DNA of 64,000 nt from Nonomuraea spiralis. GTDB taxonomy: Bacteria; Actinomycetota; Actinomycetes; Streptosporangiales; Streptosporangiaceae. Shown here one piece after another: positions 51,795 to 60,335 of this stretch. The DNA is taken from the NCBI RefSeq assembly GCF_014648435.1, contig NZ_BMRC01000026.1, positions 1 through 64,000 of the forward strand. The letters run 5' to 3'. The notes below the pieces were generated by a model. The model worked only from the letters and a program-made list of their open reading frames with translations, did not search any database and was not told the origin of the DNA. How positions within the stretch are numbered: position 1 is the stretch's first letter; the number at the start of each line of letters is the position of its first letter. Both the position numbers and the translations under genes were made by a program.

Positions 51795-52549
51795 TGAATC
51801 ACTCCTAGTGTCCGCAGGTCCTCGATGGGCGTGCTGGTGCTGCACGAGCCGTAGCTGACCAGCAGCCGCCGTGCCCGCTTGGCGGTCTCCTCCGTCACGG
51901 CCTCGGCCAGGCGTACCAGGTGGCCGACGTCGGTGGTGCGCAGCACGGGCGCGGGGTCGCGGCCCTCGACCGCCTCGCAGACCGCCAGCAGCAGGTTGAG
52001 GAAGCCGTGCCGGTCGACGCCGAGGGTCGGGTCGAAGTGGCGTACCGCGTGGTGCAGTCCGGCCGTGGCCTTGAACGGGATGTCGCCTTCGACGCAGGAC
52101 CGGATGAACGCCGCCAGGTGCTCCACCGCCGGGAACGCCTCGGCCTTCAGCCCGCCGCAGCGCACCTTCAGCCCCACGCCGTCGGGCACCCCGGTGATCC
52201 GCTTCTGCGGCGAGACCTCGACGAACAGCCGTACGTGGGCGGGCAGGTCGAGGCGCCGGGCCAGGTCGGCGACGGACTCGTCGTCGTCGAGCCGGATCTC
52301 CACGAAGTCCACCGGCAGGTCGCCGAACTCGGGGAGCTGCGGCGTGTCCACGATCAGCCCGATGCGCCGCGGCCGGTAGGCGTGCGCGCGCAGCCGGTCG
52401 AGCCGGCCGGTCGGGCAGAGGAACCGGTGGGTGAGCACGTCGTCGCCGCGCTCCAGGTCGCGCTGGTTGCGGTCCAGCGCCTCGTCCATGTGCAGCGAGG
52501 TCGGCGGGAACAGCCCGGCGTCGTCGACCAGTTCGGTGTAGAGGGTCAT
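51791..52549 (-). CDS. Unrecognised gene in the homogentisate operon
   Basis: 252 aa cytosolic protein that I do not recognise as an enzyme. It begins MTLYTELVDDAGLFPPTSLH; the middle has regular alternation of strands and helices (RIGLIVDTPQLPE, VDFVEIRL, RLFVEVSPQKR, FKATAGLHHAVRH), which suggests a TIM-barrel-like fold, and the end is SYGSCSTSTPIEDLRTLG. It overlaps hmgA by four bases (ATGA) and fahA by four (GTGA), so it is made strictly together with both. The step between the two enzymes is maleylacetoacetate isomerisation; whether this protein does it is an open question. Ligand-binding or enzymatic role only by context. Confidence 0.8.
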   Translation of the reverse strand: MTLYTELVDDAGLFPPTSLHMDEALDRNQRDLERGDDVLTHRFLCPTGRLDRLRAHAYRPRRIGLIVDTPQLPEFGDLPVDFVEIRLDDDESVADLARRLDLPAHVRLFVEVSPQKRITGVPDGVGLKVRCGGLKAEAFPAVEHLAAFIRSCVEGDIPFKATAGLHHAVRHFDPTLGVDRHGFLNLLLAVCEAVEGRDPAPVLRTTDVGHLVRLAEAVTEETAKRARRLLVSYGSCSTSTPIEDLRTLGVIQ

Positions 52550-53718
52550 CGTGCCCAGGTCCATGCGTAGCCGGGATCCTCGCAGGACAGGGCGCCCGGT
52601 GCGAGGTCGAGCGGGCGGAAGGTGTCGACCATCACGGCCATCTCGCTCGTGGTGGTGACCCCGCGCGAGACCGCGTCGATCACCGCCTCGACCGCGCCGG
52701 GCTGCGGCCCGTGCGTGAAACCGGCCGGGTGCAGCGAGACCGAGCCGACGTCGATGCCCGAGCCCTGGCGCGCGGTGTAGTCGCCGCCCACGTAGAACAT
52801 GAACTCGTCGGAGTCCACGTTGTGGTGGTTGTACGGGATCGGGATGGCCTCGGGGTGGTAGTCGAGCGGCCGCGGGCAGAACGAGCAGACCACGAACCCG
52901 GGCCCTTCGAACGTCTGGTGCACCGGCGGCGGCGCGTGCGTCTTCTTCACGATCGGCTCGAAGTCGTTGATGTTGAAGGCGTACGGATAGAGGTAGCCGT
53001 CCCAGCCGACCACGTCGAACGGGTGGTTGCGGTAGACGAGCCTGGTCAGGCCGCCCCGCGTACGGACCAGGACCGGCACCTCCTCGCCCTCGACGAGCAG
53101 GGTCTGCGACGGGCCGCGCAGGTCGCGTTCGCAGTACGGCGCGTGCTCCAGGAGCTGCCCGTACTGGGACAGGTAGCGCTTGGGCGGCCTGATGTGCCCG
53201 GACGCCTCGATGGCCAGCACGTTGACCTGCCCGTCGGGCACCCAGCGGTGGATCGTGCCGGTCGGGACGACGACGTAGTCGCCCTCGCCGGCCTCGATGA
53301 CCCCGTACGTGGACTCGAAGCGGACCGAGCCGCGCTGCACGTAGACGCATTCGTCGCCCATGGAGTTGCGGTAGAGCTCGCTGGGCCGGTCGCTGGTCGC
53401 GTACGACAACCGGACGTCGCCGTTGCCGGCGAGCAGGATGCGGCCGTTCACCAGGTCACCCGCGCCGGCCAGCTCCTGGGTGCGGAAGTGGCGCGGGGAC
53501 AGCGGCAGGTTGGGCTCCAGCCGGGTGCCGGACGCAGGCGGCGTGACCGCCTCGGCCTTGATGATCGCGGTGGGCAGGTAGCGGTGGTAGAGCAGCGAGG
53601 AGTCCGACGAGAACCCCTCCTCGCCCATCAGCTCCTCGGCGTAGAGGCCGCCGTCCGGCCGCCTGAACTGCGTGTGCCGCTTGCGGGGCACTTCTCCAAC
53701 GACGCGGTAGTACGGCAT
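52546..53718 (-). CDS. hmgA: Homogentisate 1,2-dioxygenase
   Basis: 390 aa cupin enzyme that opens the ring of homogentisate to maleylacetoacetate, using Fe(II) and O2. Recognisable: YRNSMGDECVYVQRG, PFDVVGWDGYLYPYAFNI-type block, iron-site region NHHNVDSDEFMFYVGGDY and LHPAGFTHGPQPG. ATG 53718 with GGAGG four bases upstream. First gene of the operon hmgA-unknown-fahA. A GTCCG/CGGAC palindrome lies 15-29 bases upstream of the start. Confidence 0.93.
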   Translation of the reverse strand: MPYYRVVGEVPRKRHTQFRRPDGGLYAEELMGEEGFSSDSSLLYHRYLPTAIIKAEAVTPPASGTRLEPNLPLSPRHFRTQELAGAGDLVNGRILLAGNGDVRLSYATSDRPSELYRNSMGDECVYVQRGSVRFESTYGVIEAGEGDYVVVPTGTIHRWVPDGQVNVLAIEASGHIRPPKRYLSQYGQLLEHAPYCERDLRGPSQTLLVEGEEVPVLVRTRGGLTRLVYRNHPFDVVGWDGYLYPYAFNINDFEPIVKKTHAPPPVHQTFEGPGFVVCSFCPRPLDYHPEAIPIPYNHHNVDSDEFMFYVGGDYTARQGSGIDVGSVSLHPAGFTHGPQPGAVEAVIDAVSRGVTTTSEMAVMVDTFRPLDLAPGALSCEDPGYAWTWAR

Positions 53719-53732
53719 CCGCCCTCCATGGT

Positions 53733-53747
53733 GTCCGATTAACGGAC
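53733..53747. promoter_or_regulatory. Candidate IclR operator upstream of hmgA
   Basis: GTCCG-ATTAA-CGGAC, a perfect inverted repeat with 5-bp arms, downstream of a TATAGA-like -10 (about 53759-53764, minus strand). That position suits repression by the adjacent IclR protein. The -35 is not clear; a TTGACA (about 53791-53796) is too far away. Confidence 0.5.
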
Positions 53748-53795
53748 GAATGTGTCCTCTATACGTACCTACCGTCTGCCATCGGTGTGGAGATG

Positions 53796-54425
53796 TCAAC
53801 CCAGGGCCGCGCTCAGCTCGGCGGCGGCCGCCACCACGAGCGGTCCCGTCTCCTCCTCCAGCGGTCCGAACGTCACCACCCCCACCGAGGCCTCCAGCCA
53901 CGGCAGTCCGGTCACGGGCGCGGCGATGCCCCGCGCCCCCTCCTGCAACTGCCCCTCCGTCACGAGGTATTCGTCGCGCCCCTCGCGCAGGGCCAGGATC
54001 GCCCGGCCCGCCGCGCCTTTCGCCAGCGGATGGCGCGACCCCTCGCGATAGGCCACGTGCATGTCGGTCCAGGACGGCTCCACCACCGCCACCGCCAGCC
54101 CGTCGTCGCCCTCGGCCACCGTCAGGTGCGCGGTCGCCCCCACCTGCTCGGCCAGCCGCCGCAGCGTCGGCACCGCCGCCGCCCGCAACAACGGCTGTAC
54201 GGCCTGGGCCAGCACGAGCAGCCCGAACCCCAGATGCACCCGCCCTTCGGCGTCCCGGCGGACGAACCCCTCGTTCAGCAGCGTCGTCAGCAGCCGGTAG
54301 ACCACCGGCCGGCTCAGTGACAACTCGGTGCTCAGCTCGGTCGGGGTGCGCCCGCCCTTGCCGTCGGCGAGCAGGCGGAGCAGGCGGAGCCCGCGTTCGA
54401 GGGTCTGGGCGGATTCGGCGGCCAT
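53796..54425 (-). CDS. IclR family transcriptional regulator
   Basis: 209 aa, somewhat shorter than the usual 250. N-terminal winged helix: TPTELSTELSLSRPVVYRLL, TTLLNEGFVRRDAEGRVHLG. The effector domain contains AHLTVAEGDDGLAVAVVEP and HPLAKGAAGRAILA. It is directly upstream of hmgA on the same strand, 77 bases away, and is the obvious regulator of the homogentisate operon. ATG 54425 overlaps no other gene. Confidence 0.9.
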   Translation of the reverse strand: MAAESAQTLERGLRLLRLLADGKGGRTPTELSTELSLSRPVVYRLLTTLLNEGFVRRDAEGRVHLGFGLLVLAQAVQPLLRAAAVPTLRRLAEQVGATAHLTVAEGDDGLAVAVVEPSWTDMHVAYREGSRHPLAKGAAGRAILALREGRDEYLVTEGQLQEGARGIAAPVTGLPWLEASVGVVTFGPLEEETGPLVVAAAAELSAALG

Positions 54426-54505
54426 GGCATCGATTATGGAGTGGCGGGCGGCCAGTGAAAGAGCACGGTGAGGGGGTACGTAGGGACGAGAAGCGTCGGG
54501 GGGTA

Positions 54506-55147
54506 ATGATGCGGCAAAGGTGGCTGTTCCTGGTTGCCGGGCTGGCCCTGTGCGCCCTGCCGCCGGCCGTGCCGTCGCTCACGACGCCACTCGCGTACAT
54601 GGCGAGGGAGACCCTTATCGACCCGCCGGCCGACCCGGCGGGCGAGCGGCTGGTCGAGGGCACCTTCTACCTCACCCAGGGCATCTCGGTGAGCCAGTGG
54701 CTGCTGCCCGTCGCCAAGGGGGTGACCTTCCGGGCCGGCTACGTCGCCGTGGGGGTCAGGATCGACGCGGGCGGGCACCTGACCGGCACACCCTCGCGCG
54801 TGGGCACGTTCATCGCCCCGGTCCGGATCTGCGCCGGGGAGTCGTGCGAGGAGCAGCTCATCACCCTTGTCGTGTTCGGCAACGTGCCGTGGGAGCCGCG
54901 CGCGCTGACCTTCCCCGGCCGGGTCGGCGCGACGATCAACGGTGAGATCGGCGTCAACGGCGGCCCGCAGGGCGTGACCCCGACCTTCACCGTGACCGAC
55001 CACGCCAAGCTGCCCGGGGGCGTGTCGATCGGCCCCGACGGTCACGTGGGCGGGGTGCCCGAGGCGGCCGGCATCTCCGAGGTGCCGGTGCGTATCTGCG
55101 TGGCGGGCAACTGCGCGGGCGTCGTGGTGCGGTTGATCATCATTTGA
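54506..55147 (+). CDS. Secreted protein with two putative Ig-like repeats
   Basis: 213 aa. Signal peptide MRQRWLFLVAGLALCALPPA, then two similar beta-rich repeats of about 80 residues: one with VTFRAGYVAVGVRIDAGGHL, GTPSRVGTF; the other with KLPGGVSIGPDGHVGGVPEA. Each ends in a CxxxxC pair (RICAGESCEE, RICVAGNCAG). The pattern matches He-PIG type Ig-like modules of exported bacterial proteins. Function unknown. Divergent from the IclR gene; ATG 54506 or 54509 after GGGGGG. Confidence 0.75.
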   Translation: MMRQRWLFLVAGLALCALPPAVPSLTTPLAYMARETLIDPPADPAGERLVEGTFYLTQGISVSQWLLPVAKGVTFRAGYVAVGVRIDAGGHLTGTPSRVGTFIAPVRICAGESCEEQLITLVVFGNVPWEPRALTFPGRVGATINGEIGVNGGPQGVTPTFTVTDHAKLPGGVSIGPDGHVGGVPEAAGISEVPVRICVAGNCAGVVVRLIII

Positions 55148-55187
55148 GCCCTTGCGCGGGCGCGGGTTCTGCGGTCACGGTGGTTCC

Positions 55188-56342
55188 ATGAAATCGGTCA
55201 TTGTGGTCGGAGCCGGGATATGGGGGTCGTCCTTGGCGTTGCGGCTGGCCGAAACCGGCTGGCAGGTGACCCTGGTCGAACAGCACAAACCCGGACACGT
55301 ACGGCAGGCCAGCGCGGGCGAGACGCGACTCCTGCGCTGCGCGCACGGCGACGACGAGTGGTACGCGCGGCTGGCCTGGGAAGCGCGGGAGGGCTGGCGG
55401 CGGCTGGGCGAACGGGCCGGCGAGGAGCTGTTCCTGGAGTCGGGCATGGTGTGGTTCGCGGGCCGGCCGGACGGATGGGAGCACGCCAGCGCCCGGGTGC
55501 TGAAGAACCTGGACATCCCCGGCGAGGTGCTCGACCCGGCCGACGGCCGGCGCTTCTTCCCCGACTACCGCGGCGACGACCTGAGCTTCCTGCTCTGGGA
55601 GCCGCACGCCGGCGTGCTCAGGGCCAGGCGGGCCACGCAGGTGACCGCCGGGCTGGCCCTCGCGGCCGGCGTACGCCTGGTCAGGGGGCGGGCCGTGCCC
55701 GTGCCCGGGGAGAGCGCGGTCGAGGTGGACGGCGAGGTCCGGCGGGCCGACCGGGTCGTGTGGGCGTGCGGGGCCTGGTTGCCGGGCCTGTTCGACGTAC
55801 CGGTCGCGGTGACCAAGCAGGACACTTTGCACTTCGCGGTGCCCGCCGCGTGGTCGGTCCCCGAGACGCCCGCCTGGGTGGACTACGGTGCCTCCGCCTA
55901 CGGGCACGGCGACGTGGACGGGGTGGGCATGAAGGCCACGTCCGACGCGGAAGGGGGGCCGTACGAGCCGGAGGGCGGCAGCCGCGTGGTGGACGCCTCC
56001 TCCGTCGAGCAGGCCCGGGGCTACCTGCGGCGCAGGTTCCCCTCGCTGGCCGACGCGCCGGTGTTGTTCAGCCAGGTCTGCCAGTACACGCTCACGCCCG
56101 ACGCCGAATGGATCATCGCCGAGGAGTCGCCCGGCGTGTGGCTGCTCGGCGGCGACTCCGGGCACGGGTTCAAGCACGCCCCCGCCCTGGCCGCGTACGT
56201 GGCCGCGATCCTCGACGGCGAGCGCGTGCCCGAGCCGCGCTTCGGGCTCGGCCACGAGCGCGCCGTCGCCCGCGGCCTGCGCACGAGCGGTGATCTCGGG
56301 GTAGGGCCGGCCTCACCAGGATTCGGGGGACGGCGGGCGTGA
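55188..56342 (+). CDS. FAD-dependent amine oxidase, DAO family
   Basis: 384 aa. FAD-binding motif VVGAGIWGSSLALRLAETG at the N-terminus, the SAGETRLLRCAHGD segment after it, a mid-domain WACGAWLPGLF, and the C-terminal GGDSGHGFKHAPALA where FAD is typically bonded or capped. The order fits monomeric sarcosine oxidase or N-methyltryptophan oxidase relatives, which oxidise secondary amines to an aldehyde, H2O2 and an amine. The substrate is uncertain. It lies alone after the secreted protein. ATG 55188 has no strong ribosome site. Confidence 0.88.
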   Translation: MKSVIVVGAGIWGSSLALRLAETGWQVTLVEQHKPGHVRQASAGETRLLRCAHGDDEWYARLAWEAREGWRRLGERAGEELFLESGMVWFAGRPDGWEHASARVLKNLDIPGEVLDPADGRRFFPDYRGDDLSFLLWEPHAGVLRARRATQVTAGLALAAGVRLVRGRAVPVPGESAVEVDGEVRRADRVVWACGAWLPGLFDVPVAVTKQDTLHFAVPAAWSVPETPAWVDYGASAYGHGDVDGVGMKATSDAEGGPYEPEGGSRVVDASSVEQARGYLRRRFPSLADAPVLFSQVCQYTLTPDAEWIIAEESPGVWLLGGDSGHGFKHAPALAAYVAAILDGERVPEPRFGLGHERAVARGLRTSGDLGVGPASPGFGGRRA

Positions 56343-56399
56343 TCCGCGCGGTCGCGCGGCGCAGACTTCCCCTGTAACCGAACGAACAGGGAGCCCGCC

Positions 56400-56876
56400 A
56401 TGACCACCGCACTCGACCAGAAATCCCGCCGGCCTCAGCCGTCCGGCCCGCCGCCCGTCGTGCACGCCGCCGCACTGCTGTGGTTGTCCGCCGTCGCGGC
56501 GGGGGTGTTCGAGACCGTGCTCGCGGTCGGCAGGGAGCTGAGCGAGGGCGCCTCTGTCATCGACCTGCTGCCCGGCGCCGGTCTCCGGGTGGCCGTCTTC
56601 ACCGCGGCGGTCCTCCTGGCGCTGCGGATGCGCGGGGGCAGCAATTGGGCCAGGCTGACGCTGGCCGTCACGCTCGGCGTGTTCGGCACGTTGTCGCTGG
56701 TCGTGGGGCCCGTCCAGTGGCTGCTGCACGGCGGCTCGATCGCGGAGGCCGCGGCCGGGGCCGACGCGGTGGCCTGGCTCTTCACGATCAGCCGCGTCCT
56801 GCATCTGACGGCCGTGCTCGGGGCCGTGACGCTGATGTTCCAGCCGAGGGCGAACGCCTGGTTCCGGTCAGCGTGA
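56400..56876 (+). CDS. Four-span membrane protein, unknown
   Basis: 158 aa, not recognised. Short Pro-rich start (QKSRRPQPSGPPPVV) then four hydrophobic helices: about 22-42, 60-78 (VAVFTAAVLLAL), 85-108 and 125-145. Few charges between helices; ends ANAWFRSA. ATG 56400 with AGGGAG nine bases upstream. Its stop codon overlaps the end of the convergent MFS gene by nine bases. Confidence 0.7.
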   Translation: MTTALDQKSRRPQPSGPPPVVHAAALLWLSAVAAGVFETVLAVGRELSEGASVIDLLPGAGLRVAVFTAAVLLALRMRGGSNWARLTLAVTLGVFGTLSLVVGPVQWLLHGGSIAEAAAGADAVAWLFTISRVLHLTAVLGAVTLMFQPRANAWFRSA

Positions 56877-58106
56877 GACCGGCTCGGGCGCGCGCAGGTT
56901 GCGCACCCCGGGCGCGAGCAGCGCGGCGAGCGTGGACAGCACGACGAGGGCGGCGCAGCCGAGCAACGCCCCCTCGGTGCCGAAGACCTTCGCCGCGGGA
57001 CCGGCCAGCATCAGCCCGATCGGCCCGAACATCAGGGACCCGAGCATGTCGTACGAGCTGACCCGCGACAGCGACTCCGGCGGCACCTCCCGCTGCATCG
57101 TCGTCTGCCACAACACGCCGAACACGTCGAAGCACACACCCAGCACGAACGCCCCCGCCACGGTCGCCCACAGCGGCGCGTCCAACCCGAGCAGCAGGTA
57201 CGGCAGCGCCGTCGGCAGGCAGATCAGCGTCCCGAACAGGATCGGCCTACGCGGACGCAGCCGCAACGACACCAGCACCCCGGCGATCGTCCCCACGGCC
57301 TCGCCCGCCAGGAACGCCGACCAGGCCGCCGGACCGCCCAGGCTCTCCTTGGCCAGCAGCGGCCCGAGCACGCCGTGCCCGGCCTGGAGCGCCATCACCA
57401 GCACCGAGAACTGGGCGACCACCACCCAGAGCCACTGACGGGAGCTGAACTCCCGCCACCCGTCGCGCAGGTCCGCCAGCACCGAGTGCCGCTCCGCCCG
57501 CGCGCGCTCGGCGGAGGTCAGGCGCAGCATCGCGATCAGCACCCCGGCCAGCGCGAACATCGCGCCGCTGACCAGCAGGGCCCACCCGCCGCCGAACAAC
57601 ATCACCGTGCCGCCGCTCAGCACCACCCCGGCCACGCGCGAGGCGTTCGCGCCCAGCCCGAGCAGCACGTTCCCGGCCTGCAGCCGGTCGGCGGGCACGA
57701 CCTCGGGGATGATGCCGCTCAGCGCCGGGAACATGATCGCGGTGCCCACGCCGGTGGCCGCCGCCGCCACACCCATGGCGGTCAGCGGGGTCCAGCCGGA
57801 CAACATCATCGCGGCCAGCGCGAAGTAGCCCAGCGCCATGAGCAGCTCGCCGGCCATCATCACCCGCTGCCGCGGCAGCCGGTCCGCGATCACCCCGCCG
57901 ACCAGCATGAACGCGATCATGGGCAGCGACTGGGCGGTGAGCACCACCGACAACGTCGTGGCGTCCGCGCCCGGCAGGCCGAGCACGCCGAAGGCGAGCG
58001 CCACGGGCGCGAAGGCGCTGCCGAGCACGGAGATGGTCCGTGCGGACAGCAGCAGGGCGAACTTGCGGTCGCGGAGCAGCCCAAGATCGTGGAGATAGCT
58101 GTGCAC
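56868..58106 (-). CDS. MFS transporter
   Basis: 412 aa, twelve-helix MFS_3-type exporter. Starts HSYLHDLGLLRDRKFALLLS; helix 2-3 loop GGVIADRLPRQRVMMAG; second half with SFLAGEAVGTIAGV-like and GVLWQTTMQREVPPE, the latter a well-known landmark. GTG 58106 with GAGGGGA eight bases upstream is preferred to TTG 58133. Substrate unknown. The short AT-rich region 58107-58285 upstream is a divergent promoter. Confidence 0.9.
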   Translation of the reverse strand: MHSYLHDLGLLRDRKFALLLSARTISVLGSAFAPVALAFGVLGLPGADATTLSVVLTAQSLPMIAFMLVGGVIADRLPRQRVMMAGELLMALGYFALAAMMLSGWTPLTAMGVAAAATGVGTAIMFPALSGIIPEVVPADRLQAGNVLLGLGANASRVAGVVLSGGTVMLFGGGWALLVSGAMFALAGVLIAMLRLTSAERARAERHSVLADLRDGWREFSSRQWLWVVVAQFSVLVMALQAGHGVLGPLLAKESLGGPAAWSAFLAGEAVGTIAGVLVSLRLRPRRPILFGTLICLPTALPYLLLGLDAPLWATVAGAFVLGVCFDVFGVLWQTTMQREVPPESLSRVSSYDMLGSLMFGPIGLMLAGPAAKVFGTEGALLGCAALVVLSTLAALLAPGVRNLRAPEPVSR

Positions 58107-58285
58107 TGGGCTGGTCCCCTCGAAAACGGTCAAATCTGCATCATTCTGCCGTCATTCGCGGGGTGCTGTCGTCCCAATATTTGTCATGGCGGTGACAGGA
58201 AATGTCGGGAAAAGTGCTGCTTGCTGGCAAGAATCGCGCCGGCTTCTCCCGTAATTTGCTCCCGTGGACGGCGAGGAGGCCAGGC

Positions 58286-58810
58286 GTGGCTGACACACGG
58301 CCGTGCGGGGGACGTCCGGCGGTGAGGGCGCCCTTGTCGGAGTCCGCGGGCCGCCTGGTCCATTGCGGCAGGTGGATGCTGGTGGTGCTGACCCTGGCGG
58401 TGGCCGTGCTCGCCGTGCCCCTGGGGGCGGGGCTGTTCGGACGGATGGGTGGCGGCTTCGAGGTCCCGCGCTCCGCCCACTCGTACGACGCGCCCGACGT
58501 CGTCGCCCCGTACCGGCGTCCCACGGTGGGCGGCGGGGTGATCGGCTCGCTGGTGTTGCTGGTGGCGAGGTGTCTCGTGAGGGCCGTTCACCGGCGGCCG
58601 TCCCGCCGCCCTTCGGTGGCCGAGCGGGATCCGCTTCCGTCCGCCGGTTCAGGGGGAAACGTGCCTGTATTCAAACGCCCCTGCAGTTCCCCGGTGGAGC
58701 GGCGGGCCGAGGCGCGTCCCGGCTGGGTGCGGGTGACGCGGGGCCGTACGAGGGTGGTGCGGGCGGACCCCGACGGATCGGGCTGGACCTGGGTGGACGT
58801 GGACACGTGA
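58286..58810 (+). CDS. Short membrane protein resembling the N-terminus of an MMPL transporter
   Basis: 174 aa. SAGRLVHCGRWMLVVLTLAV, a membrane helix, then PLGAGLFGRMGGGFEVPRSA closely follow the start of MMPL/RND-type actinobacterial transporters, but the great porter domain is missing. Instead come VAPYRRPTVGGGVIGSLVLL (second helix), a basic HRRPSRRPS segment and a polar C-terminus ending GSGWTWVDVDT. GTG 58286 with GAGGAGG six bases upstream is a good start, so the short gene may be real and expressed even if derived from a truncated transporter. MMPL ancestry is inference. Confidence 0.55.
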   Translation: MADTRPCGGRPAVRAPLSESAGRLVHCGRWMLVVLTLAVAVLAVPLGAGLFGRMGGGFEVPRSAHSYDAPDVVAPYRRPTVGGGVIGSLVLLVARCLVRAVHRRPSRRPSVAERDPLPSAGSGGNVPVFKRPCSSPVERRAEARPGWVRVTRGRTRVVRADPDGSGWTWVDVDT

Positions 58811-59006
58811 GCACCCCGGCCACTCCTCGTGCGCGGGCCGGCGCGACCCGGCTCCGGGCTGCGCGCCGCGACAGTTTCGCCCGACTGGGACGGCTACCGC
58901 GTGTCGAGAGCGGCGTGAGGATCGCCGTGGATCTCATTGAAGGTTGTTGATCGTCCAGATATTGTGCTATCTGCCCACGATCGCCCCCCTTGGGAGTAAA
59001 GGCGTC

Positions 59007-60293
59007 ATGCGACTGCGGAAGATCTTCGTCATCGGACTGGCCCTGTCGTTGCTCGGCGTCGGAGTTCCCGCCTGGTCGGAGGACGATCCACGGGGCTGCA
59101 ACGACCTGATGTCCGGCGACACCCCCGCGTACGTGGTCTGCCGCTGGCTGGCCACCCCCGACGAGGCCGCCGACATCGCCCGGTTCTGGCTGGAGAACGA
59201 CGGCAAGAACATGATCGACTCGGGCCCGATGCACGAGATCGTGGTGGACTGCACCGAGGCGGGCAACGAGTGCGCGACCGACTCCGAGGGTGACGGCGAG
59301 ATGCACGACGTCGGCTCCCCGGACGTGGACGGCGCCGAGGACGGCGGCACGCCGGACAACTGCCAGGACGGCCAGAAGTGCTACATCGACCCCGACGAGA
59401 TCTCGGCCGCCGCCAAGACCGCCGCCGCCGAGAGCCCGGCGGGCCAGGCCGTGAAGAGCGCGGTCCAGGCCGGCCTGCGTACGTGGATCGAGACCGAGCT
59501 GGCCGACGACTACAAGGCGGGCAAGCTTGAGGAGGCCGCCAAGAAGGTCGCCGCCCTGGCCGCGCAGCCCGGCGTCGCCGGGATCAGGTTCACCTCGCAG
59601 CTCGGCTACAACCAGACCTTCGCCACGGCCGAGGAGCTGGACAAGTTCGTCGCCGAGACCACGACCGCGCTGCGCAAGCTCGTGCCCGGCAAGAAGCTGG
59701 CCGCGCACACGGTCGTCCCGCTGTTCGGCTGCGGCGCCAACGACGCCTGCAAGGCCGAGATGACCAAGAAGTACCCGCTGCTGGACCCCGCCCGCATCGG
59801 CGCCTGGCTTTCCGCCGGCCAGATCGACCAGCTGACCCTGGACACCGCCCACCTCACCACCGAGTACGCCACCTGGAAGATCGACGCCAAGGAGGCCCAG
59901 CGCAACCAGTGGATCCAGGTCCGCGCCCGCGCCTGGGACGCCTACGCGCAGATCGCGGCCGAGGACGCCGGGTTCACCGCGGCCGGCAGCTCCGCGCTCA
60001 CCGCCGAGCAGGCCACGCAGGCCATCACCGACCGCGTCGCGGCCCCGCTCCAGGCCGACGCCGCCGAGACGGTCGTCCTGTGGAGCCGCTGGCAGGACGC
60101 CCAGGGCCAGGTCAACCGCGTGTACGGCGAGAAGTGGGCCGCCAACGCCACCTGGGACCAGCTCAAGAAGCTCGGCACCGTACGCCCGAGGCTGGCCACC
60201 GTCTACGACTACAGCAGCCCCGAGACCGACGTCGCCACGGACATCAAGAACCTGTCCGAGGTCTTCGGCCAGGTCTACCTGCACACCGCCTGA
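59007..60293 (+). CDS. Secreted protein, unknown enzyme-like domain
   Basis: 428 aa. Signal peptide MRLRKIFVIGLALSLLGVGV with cleavage near PAWS. The first third is Cys-containing and acidic (six cysteines, e.g. RGCNDL, VVCRW, VDCTEAGNEC). The rest resembles a TIM-barrel glycosidase-type layout, with GIRFTSQLGYNQTF, KLAAHTVVPLFGCGAN and DPARIGAWLSAGQIDQLTLD, but no catalytic signature I can assign. ATG 59007 with GGGAG nearby. A possible promoter is TTGTTG (58944-58949) with TATCTG at 58968-58973. The interval 58811-59006 otherwise shows nothing. Confidence 0.78.
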   Translation: MRLRKIFVIGLALSLLGVGVPAWSEDDPRGCNDLMSGDTPAYVVCRWLATPDEAADIARFWLENDGKNMIDSGPMHEIVVDCTEAGNECATDSEGDGEMHDVGSPDVDGAEDGGTPDNCQDGQKCYIDPDEISAAAKTAAAESPAGQAVKSAVQAGLRTWIETELADDYKAGKLEEAAKKVAALAAQPGVAGIRFTSQLGYNQTFATAEELDKFVAETTTALRKLVPGKKLAAHTVVPLFGCGANDACKAEMTKKYPLLDPARIGAWLSAGQIDQLTLDTAHLTTEYATWKIDAKEAQRNQWIQVRARAWDAYAQIAAEDAGFTAAGSSALTAEQATQAITDRVAAPLQADAAETVVLWSRWQDAQGQVNRVYGEKWAANATWDQLKKLGTVRPRLATVYDYSSPETDVATDIKNLSEVFGQVYLHTA

Positions 60294-60300
60294 TCAGGGT

Positions 60301-60335
60301 TGACCGCCCTCCGCCGGACGGGCCGGGGGCGGTCA
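60301..60335. terminator. Bidirectional terminator
   Basis: TGACCGCCC (60301-60309) pairs with GGGCGGTCA (60327-60335), 9 bp, and includes the stop codon of the minus-strand pucR gene. Lies between convergent genes. Confidence 0.55.
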
